A stretch of 64,000 nucleotides of DNA from Christensenella sp. (lineage in GTDB: Bacteria; Bacillota; Clostridia; Christensenellales; CAG-917), in assembly GCA_022009775.1 (NCBI GenBank), contig CP091723.1:124001-188000 (forward strand), read 5' to 3'. The position numbers and the translations under genes were made by a program. The notes beneath the pieces are model-generated. The model was not told the DNA's origin and did no database searches. It worked only from the letters and a program-made list of their open reading frames with translations. Within the stretch, counting starts at the first letter, position 1. Each line of letters starts with the position of its first letter. This document shows, piece after piece, positions 1 through 7,879 of the stretch.

Positions 1-386
1 GCGGTGCATAGAAAACGAAATACTCATGACTATGCGAACGAGCAAAAAACACCGCTCCAACGTCTCACTCCAACGAGCCTATCGGCGTGGATAAGGACGG
101 AAACGAACTTGTGATAATGGATATGCTCTGCGACGACCACTCGGTCATCGAAGACGTTGAAAACAACATAATGATGGAAAAATTGCTCAATATAACGCGT
201 TCGGTTCTTACGGACAGAGAATTTGAAATCGTGCGCTATCGCTACGGATTGGGCGGCTACCCTGCGCTCACCCAGCGCGAAGTGGCAAAAAAATTCGATA
301 TATCTCGCTCATACGTTTCGAGAATAGAGAAAAAAGCCTTGGAAAAAATCAAGCAATCGGTAAACAAAGAAGACCTGCTAGGATAA
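1..386 (+). CDS. sigK: RNA polymerase sporulation sigma factor, C-terminal part (sigma-K type)
   Basis: This is the 3' part of a sigma-70 family gene cut by the left window edge. The first bases encode CIENEIL, the region 2 end seen in sigma-E/K. The rest carries a region 3/4 with TDREFEIVRYRYGL and a helix-turn-helix ending SRSYVSRIEKKAL, which binds the -35 element. Sigma-K directs late mother-cell transcription during sporulation; the segment EPIGVDKDGNEL matches sigma-K better than sigma-E. A one-base surplus near position 70 (ctccaacgag) shifts the frame; removing it joins the CIENEIL part to EPIGVDKDG. Sigma-E is encoded separately at 4.6-5.3 kb, which supports sigma-K here. Confidence 0.8.
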
Positions 387-455
387 AAAACAATAGAACG
401 CAAAATGTTAAAACGACTGATATAATGCAGCGTTTGACTATATCGTCGCATTGCG

Positions 456-490
456 AAAGAAAAATCCGCATAAGTGCGGATTTTTCGTTT
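456..490. terminator. Bidirectional intrinsic terminator between sigK and mgtE
   Basis: Inverted repeat AAAATCCGCA-taag-TGCGGATTTT with A and T tracts on both sides. It can end both the plus-strand sigma gene and the minus-strand mgtE gene, which converge here. Confidence 0.8.
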
Positions 491-546
491 CTTTTAAAAT
501 ATCTTTTTTATTGCGGTTTTCGCATCTTTATTTTGCCATAATCGCT

Positions 547-2217
547 TTATGCAAGTATTGACACCGAAAGCAAGCAGAATATCATAAGCGAGAGCGCGTC
601 TACTATAGTCGTGATGAACGGAGACGCCACAACTGCAGGATCGAGCTTCACCGCTTTTGCGATAATAGGCAGCGAACAACCTATGAATTTTGCAATCACG
701 ACGGTGATAAACATGCTCATTGACACGACGGCGCAACGCACGAGCGTGTAGTCTGCGTATCCGAAAAGCAAGTTGTCGATGAGTTGCAACTTGGCAAAAC
801 ACGCAATCGCAAGACAAAGCGCAAGAAGAATCGCGGCTCGCATCTCCTTCCAAAGCACTTTGAAAATGTCTTTGGTCTTCACTTCGTTGAGCGCAAGAGC
901 GCGGATTACCGTGACCGACGCTTGCGAACCTGCGTTGCCGCCCGTATCCATAAGCATAGGCACACACGCTATAAGCACGGTGCTGATTGCGTTGAGTCTT
1001 GCTTCGAATTTGTTGATGATAAGCCCCGTAAACGTTGCGCTGACCATAAGAATCAAAAGCCACGGTATGCGGTTTTTGAAAATCGTCCACACGCTCGTTT
1101 TGAGATATGGCTTGTCGGACGGGCGCGTTGCGGCGATCTTGGAGATGTCTTCCGTCGTTTCGTCAACCATGACGTCGATTGCGTCGTCAATGGTGACTAT
1201 GCCAACAAGTCTCATTTCGTCGTCAACGACGGGCAACGCAAGGAAACCGTATTCGCGAAGTCTGCGTGCGGTGTCTTCTCTGTCGTCAAGCGTGTGAGCG
1301 TAAATGACGTTTTCGTGCATTATATCCCCGATTTGCGCATTTGCGTCGGCAAGGAGCAATTCTCTCACCGTCGTAACGCCGATAAGGTGCTTGGTTTCGT
1401 CGGTGACGTAGCAGGTGTACACCGTTTCTTTATCGATTGCGCACGCGCGTATGCGCTCGAAGGCTTGTTTGACGGTCATCGTTTTAGACAGCGAAACGAG
1501 TTCCACCGTCATTATGCTTCCGGTGCTGTTTTGCGGATATTTGAGAAGTTCGTTGATGTAGTTTCTCGTCTCGGCATCGCTTTGCGCAAGGAGTCTTTTT
1601 ACGACGGAAGCCGGCATCTCTTCGATAAGGTCGACTGCATCGTCTATGAAAATCTCGTCGATGACGGATTTCAATTCTTTATCAGACAGATTGCGTATGA
1701 GTTCCTGCTGAACGTCGCTTGCGAGTTCCACGAAAACTTCCGCTGCCGCGTCTTTTGTCAATAGTCTGAAGGTAAGCACGCGTTCCTGCTCGTCTAGTTC
1801 TTCAAAAACCGCCGCAATGTCTATTGCGTTGATGTTTGAAAGAAGTTCTTTAAGGCTTTTATAGCGTTTCTTTTCAAGCAGATTTTTGATTTCATCCACT
1901 TCCACGACCTTGCTCGCCACGGGCGCGGGCAAATTGTCGATGATGCCTATCGTGTCGTCAACCGAGATTTCGTCCATGACGGACTGCAATTTCTTTTGAT
2001 TGAGTCTTGTTACGACGAGATTTTGCGTGTCCTTGTCAAATTCGGGCAAAAATTCGCCCAACTTTTCATCGTCGAAAAGAGAAAGAACCTGCACGAGATC
2101 TTCTTCGTCGAATTGCGAAAAAAGCGTAGCCGCTTCGTTTACGTCCATATCGGACGCAATACGAACTATCTCGGCGTAATCGCGAGATAGAAGCAAAGAT
2201 TTGATTTTGTTTTCCAT
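547..2217 (-). CDS. mgtE: MgtE family magnesium channel with duplicated N domain
   Basis: A 556-residue MgtE-type Mg2+ channel of the cytoplasmic membrane; typical members are about 450 residues. Residues ~1-110 and ~115-225 are both MgtE_N-like helical superhelix repeats, followed by two CBS domains (~230-350) that sense Mg2+ in this family, and five membrane helices from ~residue 370. The signature MDTGGNAGSQAS in the membrane part marks the pore family. The extra N domain explains the length. No Shine-Dalgarno sequence precedes the ATG, and a well-initiated 22-codon ORF lies upstream in the leader (see 2258-2326), so translation may be coupled to or controlled by it. Confidence 0.93.
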   Translation of the reverse strand: MENKIKSLLLSRDYAEIVRIASDMDVNEAATLFSQFDEEDLVQVLSLFDDEKLGEFLPEFDKDTQNLVVTRLNQKKLQSVMDEISVDDTIGIIDNLPAPVASKVVEVDEIKNLLEKKRYKSLKELLSNINAIDIAAVFEELDEQERVLTFRLLTKDAAAEVFVELASDVQQELIRNLSDKELKSVIDEIFIDDAVDLIEEMPASVVKRLLAQSDAETRNYINELLKYPQNSTGSIMTVELVSLSKTMTVKQAFERIRACAIDKETVYTCYVTDETKHLIGVTTVRELLLADANAQIGDIMHENVIYAHTLDDREDTARRLREYGFLALPVVDDEMRLVGIVTIDDAIDVMVDETTEDISKIAATRPSDKPYLKTSVWTIFKNRIPWLLILMVSATFTGLIINKFEARLNAISTVLIACVPMLMDTGGNAGSQASVTVIRALALNEVKTKDIFKVLWKEMRAAILLALCLAIACFAKLQLIDNLLFGYADYTLVRCAVVSMSMFITVVIAKFIGCSLPIIAKAVKLDPAVVASPFITTIVDALSLMIFCLLSVSILA

Positions 2218-2257
2218 GACGAATTTAAGTCAAAGACGAACGAAAAATCGAGAAAAG

Positions 2258-2326
2258 TCAAAAAGCGGCACAAGCCGATTTGCAACTTCGCCCGACGCTG
2301 TCGTTCTCACTTGGGTGATATTCCAT
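2258..2326 (-). CDS. 22-residue leader ORF upstream of mgtE
   Basis: Short ORF MEYHPSENDSVGRSCK... preceded by the strong ribosome site AAGGAGGT at normal spacing and located between the mgtE promoter and mgtE. The main gene lacks its own ribosome site. Short leader ORFs regulate Mg2+ transporter genes in enterobacteria; a similar role here is inference. It could also be the N-terminus of an error-split gene, but no single indel joins it in frame to mgtE. Confidence 0.45.
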   Translation of the reverse strand: MEYHPSENDSVGRSCKSACAAF

Positions 2327-2357
2327 GACTTGTACCTCCTTGATTTAATGCTCCTTG

Positions 2358-2386
2358 ATTATGGTATTTTGAAGAACGTTTGTCAA
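2358..2386 (-). promoter_or_regulatory. Sigma-A promoter of mgtE
   Basis: TTGACA at 2381-2386, 17-bp spacer and CATAAT at 2358-2363, reading toward the leader ORF and mgtE. Confidence 0.8.
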
Positions 2387-2446
2387 CCGATTTTACAATT
2401 TGGATATTATATTTAATTTTCAGCGAAAAGTGCCATTGACGCATAA

Positions 2447-2473
2447 GAAAAACGACCGAAAATTCGGCCGTTT
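2447..2473 (-). terminator. Terminator downstream of nrdR
   Basis: Read on the minus strand, AAACGGCCGAATTTTCGGTCG folds into a stem followed by TTTTTC. The 150 bases between it and nrdR are AT-rich and repeat the word CTTTTGTGTTT loosely; I see no gene there. Confidence 0.65.
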
Positions 2474-2626
2474 CGTCTTTTGTGTTTCAAATTGTTATCT
2501 TTTGTGTTTAAATCTGTCTTTAGTGCATTTACGCTTCGTCGTTTATACGCTCGAACGTCTTTTGTATTTTTTAAATTTATCTTTCGTATATCGCCGTTTT
2601 CGTCTTTTGCGATGAAGAAATAAAAC

Positions 2627-3109
2627 TTATTTGTCTTCCTTTTTTGTCATCCCTTCTTTGAGTTTGACGAGACTTTCGATTTCGTCAAGCAAAGTGTTGA
2701 TGTCTTTGAACTGACGGTGCACCGACGCGTATCTGACGTACGCCACTTCGTCGATGTTTTTGAGACCTTCCATAACCATATCGCCGAGCGCGGTTGAGGA
2801 AATCTCCTGATCGAGCGAATTGAGCACCTTGCGCTGAATGTCTCCGACAAGTCTGTCGATAGACGACATGGAAATAGGACGTTTCTCGCACGCTTTCATT
2901 ATGCCGATTTTGATTTTGTTAAGATCAAACGCCTGACGGGATCCGTCCTTTTTGACGACCATAATCGGCGTGCTTTCAACGGTTTCGTAAGTCGTGAAAC
3001 GCTTTCCGCAAACGACGCATTCTCTGCGACGACGAATTGACGTGCCGTCTTCGTTCTGTCTCGAATCCACAACCTTACTGTCCATACTACCGCAATATAT
3101 ACATTTCAT
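2627..3109 (-). CDS. nrdR: Transcriptional repressor NrdR
   Basis: NrdR represses ribonucleotide reductase genes in response to dNTP/ATP. The product starts MKCIYCG and carries a zinc ribbon (CIYCG and CVVCGKRF pairs, residues 3-37) followed by an ATP-cone domain (~49-139). The ATG at 3109 is chosen because nearly all NrdR proteins begin MxCPxC/MKCxxC and GAGGT lies at good spacing; an in-frame upstream TTG at 3127 would overlap that site. Monocistronic with its own promoter and terminator. Length about 160 residues is normal. Confidence 0.95.
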   Translation of the reverse strand: MKCIYCGSMDSKVVDSRQNEDGTSIRRRRECVVCGKRFTTYETVESTPIMVVKKDGSRQAFDLNKIKIGIMKACEKRPISMSSIDRLVGDIQRKVLNSLDQEISSTALGDMVMEGLKNIDEVAYVRYASVHRQFKDINTLLDEIESLVKLKEGMTKKEDK

Positions 3110-3138
3110 ACCCCTGTACCTCGACAATTTATGGCAGT

Positions 3139-3167
3139 ATTATACAATATATTGCACGTTTTGTAAA
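3139..3167 (-). promoter_or_regulatory. Sigma-A promoter of nrdR
   Basis: TTTACA (3162-3167), 17-bp spacer, TATAAT (3139-3144), about 30 bp before the nrdR ATG. Confidence 0.75.
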
Positions 3168-3272
3168 CGTTTTATTTGAAAAAATACAATATTTAGTGTG
3201 CAAAACGCCACTTGAAGCACAATCCGGGAAAACTTTGCGCATATTTTGCAAAGTCGTGAATATAGTCGTATT

Positions 3273-3581
3273 ATGAACGCAAGACAGTATTCTTTCATCG
3301 AATTGTCAAAAAAAACCGTCGTCAACGTCGCTGACGGAAAGGAACTCGGCAATGCATGCGATTTGATTTTCAACGGTTGCGGAACGATAGGCGGTATCGT
3401 CGTGCCGGGAAAGAAGAGTTTCTTGAAAAGCCTGACGAGTTCCGACAGTATATATATCCCCTGGAACAGAATCATAAAAATCGGACAAGACGCAATACTC
3501 GTAGAGATAGTTTCGGGCGGCGTGTTATCCCTAAAAGCCGAAGAATCGCAAAACGACGAGCCGTATTCACCCGGGCAATGA
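3273..3581 (+). CDS. ylmC: YlmC/YmxH family PRC-barrel sporulation protein
   Basis: A 102-residue protein with the PRC-barrel pattern ELSKKTVVNVADGKELG ... IPWNRIIKIG typical of YlmC/YmxH proteins, which accumulate during sporulation and sit near sigE/sigG in many Firmicutes. The ATG at 3273 is preferred over an upstream TTG (3246) because family members start just before the 'LS.K.VV...DG..LG' strand. There is no Shine-Dalgarno site; TATAGT (3261-3266) ends 6 bases before the ATG, so the mRNA may be leaderless, though the -35 is weak. The region after ~residue 88 is not conserved. Divergent from nrdR, convergent with sigG. Confidence 0.85.
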   Translation: MNARQYSFIELSKKTVVNVADGKELGNACDLIFNGCGTIGGIVVPGKKSFLKSLTSSDSIYIPWNRIIKIGQDAILVEIVSGGVLSLKAEESQNDEPYSPGQ

Positions 3582-3632
3582 TACGAAAAAAATGCACCGT
3601 CTGGCGCACTACGTTTGAAAAAATATGTATAA

Positions 3633-3660
3633 CACCTTGCAGAGCAAGGTGATTATTTTA
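3633..3660 (+). terminator. Terminator downstream of ylmC
   Basis: Perfect 8-bp stem CACCTTGC-aga-GCAAGGTG followed by ATTATTTTA. The partly broken T run makes it a moderate terminator. Confidence 0.6.
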
Positions 3661-3675
3661 TATCAAATGATATAA
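3658..3675. repeat. Palindrome TTATATCA-AA-TGATATAA, first copy
   Basis: A perfect 8-bp inverted repeat just beyond the sigG stop. An identical palindrome with a TT centre lies at 4554-4571, so the two flank sigG. Could be an operator pair; function unknown. Confidence 0.6.
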
Positions 3676-3700
3676 TAATATATTTCTGGTCTTCGGTTTT

Positions 3701-4471
3701 TTACACCATGCACTCTCTGATTTTTTCGAGAGCGGATTTTTCAAGGCGAGAAACTTGCGCTTGCGATATTCCGACGATTTTGCTTATTTCCACCTGCGTT
3801 TTGCCGTCGAAATATCTGAGTTTCACTACTTGAAGTTCTCTCTCGGGAACGTGTTTCAACGCTTCGTACAACGCGATTTTCTCCGTCCAGTTTTCGGAAT
3901 TTTCCTTTTTGTCTGCAAGTTGGTCTATAAGTTCTACGCTCTCTTCTCCGTCGCTGAAAACAGGCTCGTAAAAAGAAACGGGTTCGCTCACCGCATCGAG
4001 CGCGCACGCCACTTCGCCGAGCGGAACGTCTATTTCGCTTGCAATCTCAATCATACTCGGGTCGTTTGCGTTAAGTTTTGAGAGTTCTTCTCTTGCTTTC
4101 AACGCGCGATAAGCAACATCACGCATGCTTCTTGACACTTTTATCGTCGTCCTGTCTCGGATTGCACGTCTCATCTCTCCGATTATCATCGGCACGGCGT
4201 ACGTCGAAAACCTGACGCCGAGATTTACGTCGAAATTTTGAAGTGACTTCAAAAGCCCAACCATTCCGACCTGAAACAAATCGTCGGCACTCTCTTGCGA
4301 TTTTGAAAATCTTCCTACACACGACAGAACGAGACGCATGTTGGCTCTAAGAAACAAATCCTTTGCGCTTTCGTCTCCGTCTTTGATTTTCAATATGAGT
4401 TCATCGCACTCTTTCGAGTTTATCTTCGGTAGCGTTGCGGTGTCGAGACCGCATATTTCAACTTTGCCCAT
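3701..4471 (-). CDS. sigG: RNA polymerase sporulation sigma factor sigma-G
   Basis: Late forespore sigma factor. The protein opens MGKVEICGLDTATLP, nearly the family's diagnostic N-terminus, then region 2 (DDLFQVGMVGLLKSLQNFD, FSTYAVPMIIGEMRR), region 3 and a region 4 helix-turn-helix (GKTQVEISKIVGISQAQVSRLEK). ATG 4471 is chosen because AAGGAG lies 7 bases before it and the family starts there; the longer reading to 4516 has no support. 256 residues is normal. It follows sigE as in B. subtilis, separated by ~118 bp, so read-through plus its own promoter is likely. A CATACTC motif upstream resembles a sporulation -10 but no convincing -35 was found. Confidence 0.95.
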   Translation of the reverse strand: MGKVEICGLDTATLPKINSKECDELILKIKDGDESAKDLFLRANMRLVLSCVGRFSKSQESADDLFQVGMVGLLKSLQNFDVNLGVRFSTYAVPMIIGEMRRAIRDRTTIKVSRSMRDVAYRALKAREELSKLNANDPSMIEIASEIDVPLGEVACALDAVSEPVSFYEPVFSDGEESVELIDQLADKKENSENWTEKIALYEALKHVPERELQVVKLRYFDGKTQVEISKIVGISQAQVSRLEKSALEKIRECMV

Positions 4472-4553
4472 ACAACTTCTCCTTTTCGCGAAAATTGCGA
4501 GAGTATGTACAGGCAATATTTAATTATAAATATTGAGTTTTCGATTTTATATT

Positions 4554-4571
4554 TTATATCATTTGATATAA
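4554..4571. repeat. Palindrome TTATATCA-TT-TGATATAA, second copy
   Basis: Lies between the sigE stop and the sigG start. Same arms as the palindrome at 3658-3675. Confidence 0.6.
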
Positions 4572-4589
4572 AAAGAGATTTACAGGTTT

Positions 4590-5303
4590 TCATCCGAATT
4601 TGAGCATATCTCGTTTCAGGTTTTCGACAATCTTCTTTTCAAGTCTCGAAATATAAGATTGCGATATTCCCATCATGTCGGCAATTTCCTTTTGCGTCAT
4701 CTCTTCCTTGCCGTAAAGCCCGAAACGCAGTTCGAGAATCTGTCTTTCTCTTTCCGGGAGTTTGTCAAACGTATCTTTGAGAATTTTTCTCTCGTCCGAC
4801 GCTTCGACTTTGTCGTACACGGCATCGGGGTCTGTTCCCAAAACGTCGCTTAGAAGAAGCGTATTCCCTTCAAAATCCACGTTGAGCGGCTCGTCAAGAG
4901 ACACTTCCGAGCGGGTTTTGCCCGTTTTTCTCAAATGCATGAGTATTTCGTTTTCAATGCAACGAGAAGCGAACGTGGCAAGCTTTATGTTCTTGTCCGG
5001 GTTGTAACTTCCGACCGCCTTGATAAGTCCTATCGTGCCGATTGACACCAAATCGTCCATATCTACACCGGTGTTGTCGAAACGCTTTGCTATGTACACG
5101 ACAAGCCGCAAATTGTGCTCGATGAGTTGAAGCCGCGCTTCTTCGTCGCCTGCAAGAAACTTCTTAACCGTTGCGGTTTCTTCTTCGGGAGTGAACGGTG
5201 ACGGCAGACTTCCCGTCTGGGATATGTAGTCGACTTCGCTCTGAGATTTGATTCCGAGCAACACGAGCAAACGCTCAAACAGTTCTCTCAATTTTCCTTT
5301 CAT
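4590..5303 (-). CDS. sigE: RNA polymerase sporulation sigma factor sigma-E (pro-form)
   Basis: Early mother-cell sigma factor, 237 residues. Residues ~1-27 form the amphipathic pro-sequence that holds the factor at the membrane until SpoIIGA cleaves it. Region 2 shows DDLVSIGTIGLIKAVGSYNPDK and ATFASRCIENEILMHLR; region 4 shows TQKEIADMMGISQSYISRLEKK. GGAG sits 7 bases before the ATG. The protease gene spoIIGA lies immediately upstream, the conserved activator-substrate pair. Confidence 0.96.
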   Translation of the reverse strand: MKGKLRELFERLLVLLGIKSQSEVDYISQTGSLPSPFTPEEETATVKKFLAGDEEARLQLIEHNLRLVVYIAKRFDNTGVDMDDLVSIGTIGLIKAVGSYNPDKNIKLATFASRCIENEILMHLRKTGKTRSEVSLDEPLNVDFEGNTLLLSDVLGTDPDAVYDKVEASDERKILKDTFDKLPERERQILELRFGLYGKEEMTQKEIADMMGISQSYISRLEKKIVENLKRDMLKFG

Positions 5304-5385
5304 ATATAATCTCCAAAATTTTCCTTTTTATGTATCGACCGTAAATTTTTGATGAATGGCGGTCGGATTTTGTCAAAACATCGGT

Positions 5386-6249
5386 TTAGAACATCGAATT
5401 TTGCAAAATTAAGTCGCAATTTTCAAACTCTTTTCTCGACAGCGCGCCCATGCACGACATCTTCTTTCCGTCAACTTCGAAGTTGCTTAAAAGAGTTATC
5501 GGCATATCGCACTCGCCGCTCACGGTCGTGACGTGCAAAAAGCCTTCTATGTCTGTTTTGCCAAGTTCTTTTTCCGCTTTTGCCGACAAAATGACCACTG
5601 GAAGACCGCTCACACCGTCAACAAGCGTGTTGCCGCTGTCGCACAAGCCCGTAAGCGCGATTTTGCGCCCGTCAACGCTTATATTCGCAATCGTGAGCGT
5701 GGAAGCGTCCGACGAGCGTTTTTTGCGCAATACACGCGCGCATATAAGCGTTATTGCGATTGCGCACGCAACAAGTCCGAACGCCGCATAAGATTTCACG
5801 TCAACTCCGCACAAATATGACAGTCCGAACGTAATTCCGCCGACGGCGTAAGTCGCAATCACGAATACGACAAGAGATTTGACGTATTCCTTAACACCGA
5901 GTATCTTCAAGTTTAGATTTGCACTACGCCCTTTTGCCGAAAACGAGTTGTCCACATCGTTTTCACACTTCACTTCGTTTATATTCTTTCGGAAATTTGT
6001 GCATTTTTTCTTTGATAGCGAGTAAGTATCGAAAATCGCCGTCATAATCGGAGCAAGACAAACCTTTATCGCAATTTGTATTCCTTGCGAAGCAATCGGA
6101 TAAAACGTGGCGATAGCCGCACCTATAATCACTGCAACTAGCGTGCGGATTTTACAGACTTTCCGTCGTCTCAAAATCTGAGTCGCAACTATCAACAAAA
6201 AATCTATTGCGAGATTGTTGAAAATGACAAGTTCCACGTATACACTCAT
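5386..6249 (-). CDS. spoIIGA: Sigma-E processing protease SpoIIGA
   Basis: Membrane-bound aspartic protease of peptidase family U4/A36 that processes pro-sigma-E. N-terminal half (residues ~1-70 and ~115-195) has about five hydrophobic helices; the C-terminal half carries LTGLCDSGNTLVDG with the catalytic Asp-Ser-Gly. The ATG at 6249 (MSVYVELV) matches the usual start MxVYxEL; upstream in-frame codons lack support. The segment ~85-110 (KKKCTNFRKN...) is a longer cytoplasmic loop than usual. Lies 82 bp upstream of sigE, so co-transcription is expected. TTTTGTCGC upstream is a partial match to a Spo0A box. Confidence 0.92.
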   Translation of the reverse strand: MSVYVELVIFNNLAIDFLLIVATQILRRRKVCKIRTLVAVIIGAAIATFYPIASQGIQIAIKVCLAPIMTAIFDTYSLSKKKCTNFRKNINEVKCENDVDNSFSAKGRSANLNLKILGVKEYVKSLVVFVIATYAVGGITFGLSYLCGVDVKSYAAFGLVACAIAITLICARVLRKKRSSDASTLTIANISVDGRKIALTGLCDSGNTLVDGVSGLPVVILSAKAEKELGKTDIEGFLHVTTVSGECDMPITLLSNFEVDGKKMSCMGALSRKEFENCDLILQNSMF

Positions 6250-6321
6250 ATCATGCCCTTTTACGGAAATGATAACACCGCACACTCGAAAAAATTTTCT
6301 TTTTTGTCGCTCTAAACGTAA

Positions 6322-6351
6322 AAAAATCCCCGCGAAATTGCGGGGATTTTT
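6322..6351. terminator. Terminator between ftsZ and spoIIGA
   Basis: Strong stem AAAAATCCCCGC-gaaatt-GCGGGGATTTTT. On the minus strand it separates the division genes from the sporulation block. Confidence 0.88.
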
Positions 6352-6439
6352 GAATCTTACATTGTCGTTATTTCGTTCTCACTTAAACGATTAAAAAGAA
6401 TTTCAACCGTTTAGATAACCGAAAACTTCAATTTTTCAA

Positions 6440-7879
6440 TCAGTCTCTATCCTTTTTGAGTCTTCTCAAAAAAGCGGGAACTTGTCTTGACGGCACTTCA
6501 ACTCTGGAAGATTGAACGCTTTCTTGTTGCACGGGTTGAGCAATCGGTTGAACGGGTTGAACCGGCTGAACCGGTGCGGGTTGCACGACGGGTTGTGCAG
6601 ATTCGACCGGTGCTTGTCTCATTTGATTGAAAATGGGACGATTTGCAAAGATGTCTTCTTTGTAAACTGGTGCTTCGGCGGGTTCTTCGACTTCTTCAAC
6701 GCTTGCAGCCGCTTGTTCTTGTGCCGCTTGCGCAAACGTGGAAGACAAGGAGCGTGCCGGTTGCGGAGCACTGCTTCTTGCAGGAACTTCGTTTCTGTCC
6801 ACAAATCCGGTTGCGATGATTGTGATTTCGATGTCTTTCTTGTCGGGCACGAACGCCGTGCCGAGAATGATGTTTGCGCTCGGGTCAACGACTTGTTTGA
6901 CGATGTCGCACGCTTCGGTGACTTCGCCGAGAAGCATATCTTCACCGCCTGTGATGTTGACGATTATGCCGGTTGCGCCTTCGATGTCTGTTTCGAGAAG
7001 CGGACTGAACACTGCGCCACGCACTGCTTCGATAACTCTCTTTTCACCTTTGCCGTAGCCGATACCCATGTGAGCGAGACCTTTGTTGGAAAGAATGGTG
7101 CGAACGTCCGCAAAGTCAAGGTTGATAAGTTCGGGGTTTGCGATGACGTCGCTCACGCCTTGTACACCCTGACGGAGAACGTCGTCGGCAATTTCAAACG
7201 CGCGCTTGAAGGAAATGTTCTTGTCAAGAACTTCGATGAGTTTCTGGTTGGGGATAACGAGAAGCGTATCAACGAAGTTTTTGAGATTCTTGATGCCTTC
7301 TTCCGCGTTCTTCATGCGTTGTGCGCCTTCGAAGTTGAACGGTTTCGTGACGACTGCAACGGTGAGAATGCCCATAGATTTTGCGATTTCCGCAATGACC
7401 GGAGCAGCCCCCGTACCCGTTCCGCCACCCATACCTGCGGTGATGAAAAGAAGGTCGATGTCTTTGAGAGCCGCTTTGATGCGTTCGCGAGATTCTTCGG
7501 CTGCCTTTCTGCCGACTTCGGGGTCTGAACCTGCGCCGAGACCGCCGGTCATGTTTGCACCGAGTTGAATCTTGCAATGCGGTGCGACGAGAGACATATT
7601 GAGCGCTTGCATATCCGTGTTCATGACGACAAAACTTGCGCTCTTGACGCCTGCGCGAATCATGTTGTTGACGGCGTTGTTTCCGCCACCGCCCACGCCT
7701 ACGACGACGATGTTTGCCTTGCCCGGTTTCTTTTGGGAAACGGGTTGATATTCTTCGTGCTCTTCTTCAACCGCGGGGACTTCTTCTTCCGCTACGGTTT
7801 CTTCTTCCTGCACCTGTTCGTCGACTTCGTTTTGAGACTCGTCACTCGGAGTCCAGCCGAATTTTTCAAAATCTATCAT
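6440..7879 (-). CDS. ftsZ: Cell division GTPase FtsZ
   Basis: Tubulin-like GTPase that forms the division ring. Residues ~58-370 are the conserved core: VVGVGGGGNNAVNNMI, the tubulin signature GGGTGTGAAP, and the T7 synergy loop NLDFADVR. Unusual is an acidic N-terminal extension of ~55 residues before the core (many EE/VE runs). The C-terminal linker is Gln/Pro/Val rich (repeats of QPVQPV) and ends in the conserved peptide VPAFLRRL that binds FtsA/SepF. Its ATG overlaps the ftsA stop (ATGA), with GGAGGT inside the ftsA 3' end. 479 residues is ~100 longer than typical because of the two tails. Confidence 0.97.
   Translation of the reverse strand: MIDFEKFGWTPSDESQNEVDEQVQEEETVAEEEVPAVEEEHEEYQPVSQKKPGKANIVVVGVGGGGNNAVNNMIRAGVKSASFVVMNTDMQALNMSLVAPHCKIQLGANMTGGLGAGSDPEVGRKAAEESRERIKAALKDIDLLFITAGMGGGTGTGAAPVIAEIAKSMGILTVAVVTKPFNFEGAQRMKNAEEGIKNLKNFVDTLLVIPNQKLIEVLDKNISFKRAFEIADDVLRQGVQGVSDVIANPELINLDFADVRTILSNKGLAHMGIGYGKGEKRVIEAVRGAVFSPLLETDIEGATGIIVNITGGEDMLLGEVTEACDIVKQVVDPSANIILGTAFVPDKKDIEITIIATGFVDRNEVPARSSAPQPARSLSSTFAQAAQEQAAASVEEVEEPAEAPVYKEDIFANRPIFNQMRQAPVESAQPVVQPAPVQPVQPVQPIAQPVQQESVQSSRVEVPSRQVPAFLRRLKKDRD

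Noticed and set aside
773..1764. Long plus-strand ORFs opposite mgtE and many similar ORFs opposite ftsZ, murA, dnaK and the large phosphoesterase
   Set aside because: They are antisense shadows of genes with clear motifs, lack ribosome sites and have Arg/His-rich composition typical of complementary-strand translation.
2220..2330. M-box magnesium riboswitch before mgtE
   Set aside because: The leader is too short and shows none of the conserved M-box segments; a leader ORF fits better.
3127..3127. Upstream TTG as nrdR start
   Set aside because: The ATG at 3109 gives the family's MKCxxC start and has a ribosome site that the longer reading would cover.
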